From an uncultured Treponema sp. (GTDB taxonomy: Bacteria; Spirochaetota; Spirochaetia; Treponematales; Treponemataceae): DNA of 6,930 nt. Below are positions 5,726 to 6,930 of this stretch, one piece after another (the first letter of the stretch is position 1; each line of letters begins with the position of its first letter). The DNA is taken from positions 1 through 6,930 of the forward strand of contig CAJPPE010000083.1 in NCBI GenBank assembly GCA_905372345.1, read 5' to 3'. Below the pieces are notes generated by a model. That model made no database searches. It was not told where the DNA came from and saw only the letters and a program-made list of their open reading frames with translations. The position numbers were made by a program, and so were the translations under genes.

Positions 5726-6817
5726 ATGCTCGATGAAGTTGAAGAAGAACTGGAGGAGCTGGGAGATGATATTTATCATAATGAGTCCGGCAGTATATCG
5801 CATCCGATAAATTTTAATAATCAAGAAATCAAAACAGAATCCTTAAAAACTGCAGTCGATTTACTTGGTATACCTACAGTTTGCTCTATGCTTTTGGATA
5901 AAAATTTCTTTATACTATACATAAGCGATGCGGTAAAACACCTTTTTGAAGGCTATCACAATATAGAACAAAAACCGTTTTTTAATATATTCGGCAGCAC
6001 TCTTGAAAAATCAACTCTTGACGATCTTTTAGCAAAATTAAGAAATCCTAACCGCGGCTATTCGTGGTCAGGGGTTTTAAAACATAAAACACGATACCGC
6101 AAAACTATGTATACAAAGACAAACATATTCCCTTTATTTGATAATAATGCTCTCAACGGATACTGGGTTATGTTTGAGGATATAAGCAATTCATATTTAA
6201 GTCAGTATAAAGATATGATGGAAAGCCTTTTAAGTGCCTCAAAATTAAAGGATAACGATACGGGCTTTCATAATGAAAGGCTTAACCATTACTCAAAAGT
6301 TATAGCTGAAGCCCTGTTTAAGGAAAATTTATTTCCTCAAATAGATGCGGATTTTATAGATAATATTTCTTCTTTAGCAGCCATACACGATATAGGAAAA
6401 ATAGGAACACCTGATTATATCTTACAAAAAAAAGGTGCTCTCAATGATCTGGAATGGAAAGTTATGAGAGACCATACCATTAACGGGACATTAATTCTTG
6501 CAAACTACCCTATTCCGATGGCAAAAGAAATCACCCTTAGCCATCATGAGCGCTGGGACGGCAGTGGATATCCTTATAAACTTACAGGCGAAATGATCCC
6601 CCTATCGGCACGTATAGTAGCCATAGCCGATGTTTATGATGCTCTTAGAATGAAAAGATCATATAAAGATGAAATGCCGCATAACCTTAGTGTTGAACAT
6701 ATTATCAATGGAGCCGATAAACACTTTGACCCTACCCTAATTGAAGTATTCAAAGGTATCCATAAAGAATTTAGTTATATATGGGAACAAAATAAGGACC
6801 AAAATCAGGCCGGATAA
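5726..6817 (+). CDS. PAS/HD-GYP domain protein, predicted cyclic di-GMP phosphodiesterase
   Basis: HD-GYP proteins hydrolyse the second messenger cyclic di-GMP. From the ATG at 5726 the product is 363 aa. Residues 1-35 are acidic and helical. About 40-157 look like a PAS-type sensor (IPTVCSMLLDKNFFILYISD to GYWVMFEDIS). The HD-GYP domain covers about 175-347 and keeps the key residues: His182 (DTGFHNERL), His221-Asp222 and Lys225 (HDIGKIG), His250, His273-His274 (HHERWDGSGYP 273-283, with GYP at 281-283), Asp302 (ADVYDAL) and HFDP (333-336). There is no receiver domain, signal peptide or membrane segment. The start is uncertain: no Shine-Dalgarno precedes 5726, and coding-like sequence continues upstream in frame (KTSETNLKEKIVLTLDDVD) to a TAA at 5666 with no ATG, GTG or TTG. 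The N-terminus may be truncated by a frameshift near 5667-5672. Confidence 0.88.
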   Translation: MLDEVEEELEELGDDIYHNESGSISHPINFNNQEIKTESLKTAVDLLGIPTVCSMLLDKNFFILYISDAVKHLFEGYHNIEQKPFFNIFGSTLEKSTLDDLLAKLRNPNRGYSWSGVLKHKTRYRKTMYTKTNIFPLFDNNALNGYWVMFEDISNSYLSQYKDMMESLLSASKLKDNDTGFHNERLNHYSKVIAEALFKENLFPQIDADFIDNISSLAAIHDIGKIGTPDYILQKKGALNDLEWKVMRDHTINGTLILANYPIPMAKEITLSHHERWDGSGYPYKLTGEMIPLSARIVAIADVYDALRMKRSYKDEMPHNLSVEHIINGADKHFDPTLIEVFKGIHKEFSYIWEQNKDQNQAG

Positions 6818-6820
6818 ATT

Positions 6821-6930
6821 TTAAAATAATGTATCAATTTCTTGAAATAATTCCTGCAAAAATAAATTTAAGTAAAGAAAGCCCTTTTCCGTTAAATAAA
6901 ATCTTTTTTCCGTTAAAACAGCATCTTTTC
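6821..6930 (-). CDS. C-terminal end of a probable HemW-like radical SAM protein (partial)
   Basis: On the minus strand an open frame enters from the right edge and ends at the TAA complementary to 6821-6823. The visible 35 residues include VLTEKRFYLTEKGFLYLN and end FQEIDTLF. An R-x-x-LT-x-x-G segment followed by a hydrophobic helix near the stop is how HemW/HemN-type proteins (once annotated as oxygen-independent coproporphyrinogen III oxidase) end. The assignment rests on this short tail only, so it is tentative, but a real coding end is likely because its stop is just 3 nt from the convergent HD-GYP stop. No terminator is visible between the two. Confidence 0.55.
   Translation of the reverse strand, partial: KDAVLTEKRFYLTEKGFLYLNLFLQELFQEIDTLF

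Noticed and set aside
4175..5824. Minus-strand frames (85, 65 and 159 codons) and a plus-strand 63-codon frame inside tsaB
   Set aside because: All overlap well-supported genes in another frame and show no family features or ribosome sites. The 159-codon frame is rich in Phe, Ile and Ser, as expected from the complement of A-rich coding sequence.
1..6930. Mobile element, CRISPR array, tRNA, rRNA or riboswitch
   Set aside because: No terminal repeats with transposase, no spaced repeats, no cloverleaf or conserved RNA core was found by reading either strand.

Overview
The window looks like chromosomal DNA of a host-associated spirochaete, most likely an oral-type Treponema close to T. denticola. 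The evidence is a FlaB-type periplasmic core flagellin starting [14 protein letters not shown], the flaB-flaG-fliD order, the A+T-rich base composition, and a t6A gene pair following the flagellar genes. The same neighbourhood is known from treponeme genomes. The species call rests on recalled family features and not on a search.

Layout, left to right. Positions 1-248 carry no gene. They hold a strong hairpin (17-50) that probably ends an upstream transcript, a possible sigma-28-type promoter (48-74), a near-perfect 20-bp stem-loop (101-145), and a flaB leader with GGA motifs placed like CsrA sites, one of them over the ribosome binding site. flaB (249-1106) is monocistronic or nearly so, because it is followed by an intrinsic terminator (1187-1225). 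A second unit then starts with flaG (1308), followed by fliD, two unrecognised small proteins (197 and 86 aa), tsaE and tsaB. All are on the plus strand with short gaps, 1-4 nt overlaps and no terminator between them. After tsaB comes a PAS plus HD-GYP protein (from 5726) whose N-terminal reading frame looks disturbed. The last 110 bases hold the C-terminal end of a minus-strand gene, probably a HemW-like radical SAM protein, convergent with the HD-GYP gene and 3 nt from its stop.

How the genes fit together. FlaB is a core subunit of the periplasmic flagellar filament, FliD caps the filament, and FlaG is a small filament-associated protein. The 197-aa protein sits where other bacteria encode the FliS/FliT export chaperones, but its identity is not established. 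TsaE and TsaB are two of the four bacterial proteins that make N6-threonylcarbamoyladenosine in ANN-decoding tRNAs. The HD-GYP protein is a predicted cyclic di-GMP phosphodiesterase, a function often linked to motility control. I see no mobile element, CRISPR array, tRNA or rRNA. Most of the window is conserved core genome, and the points most worth checking are the flaB leader and the 5' end of the HD-GYP gene.
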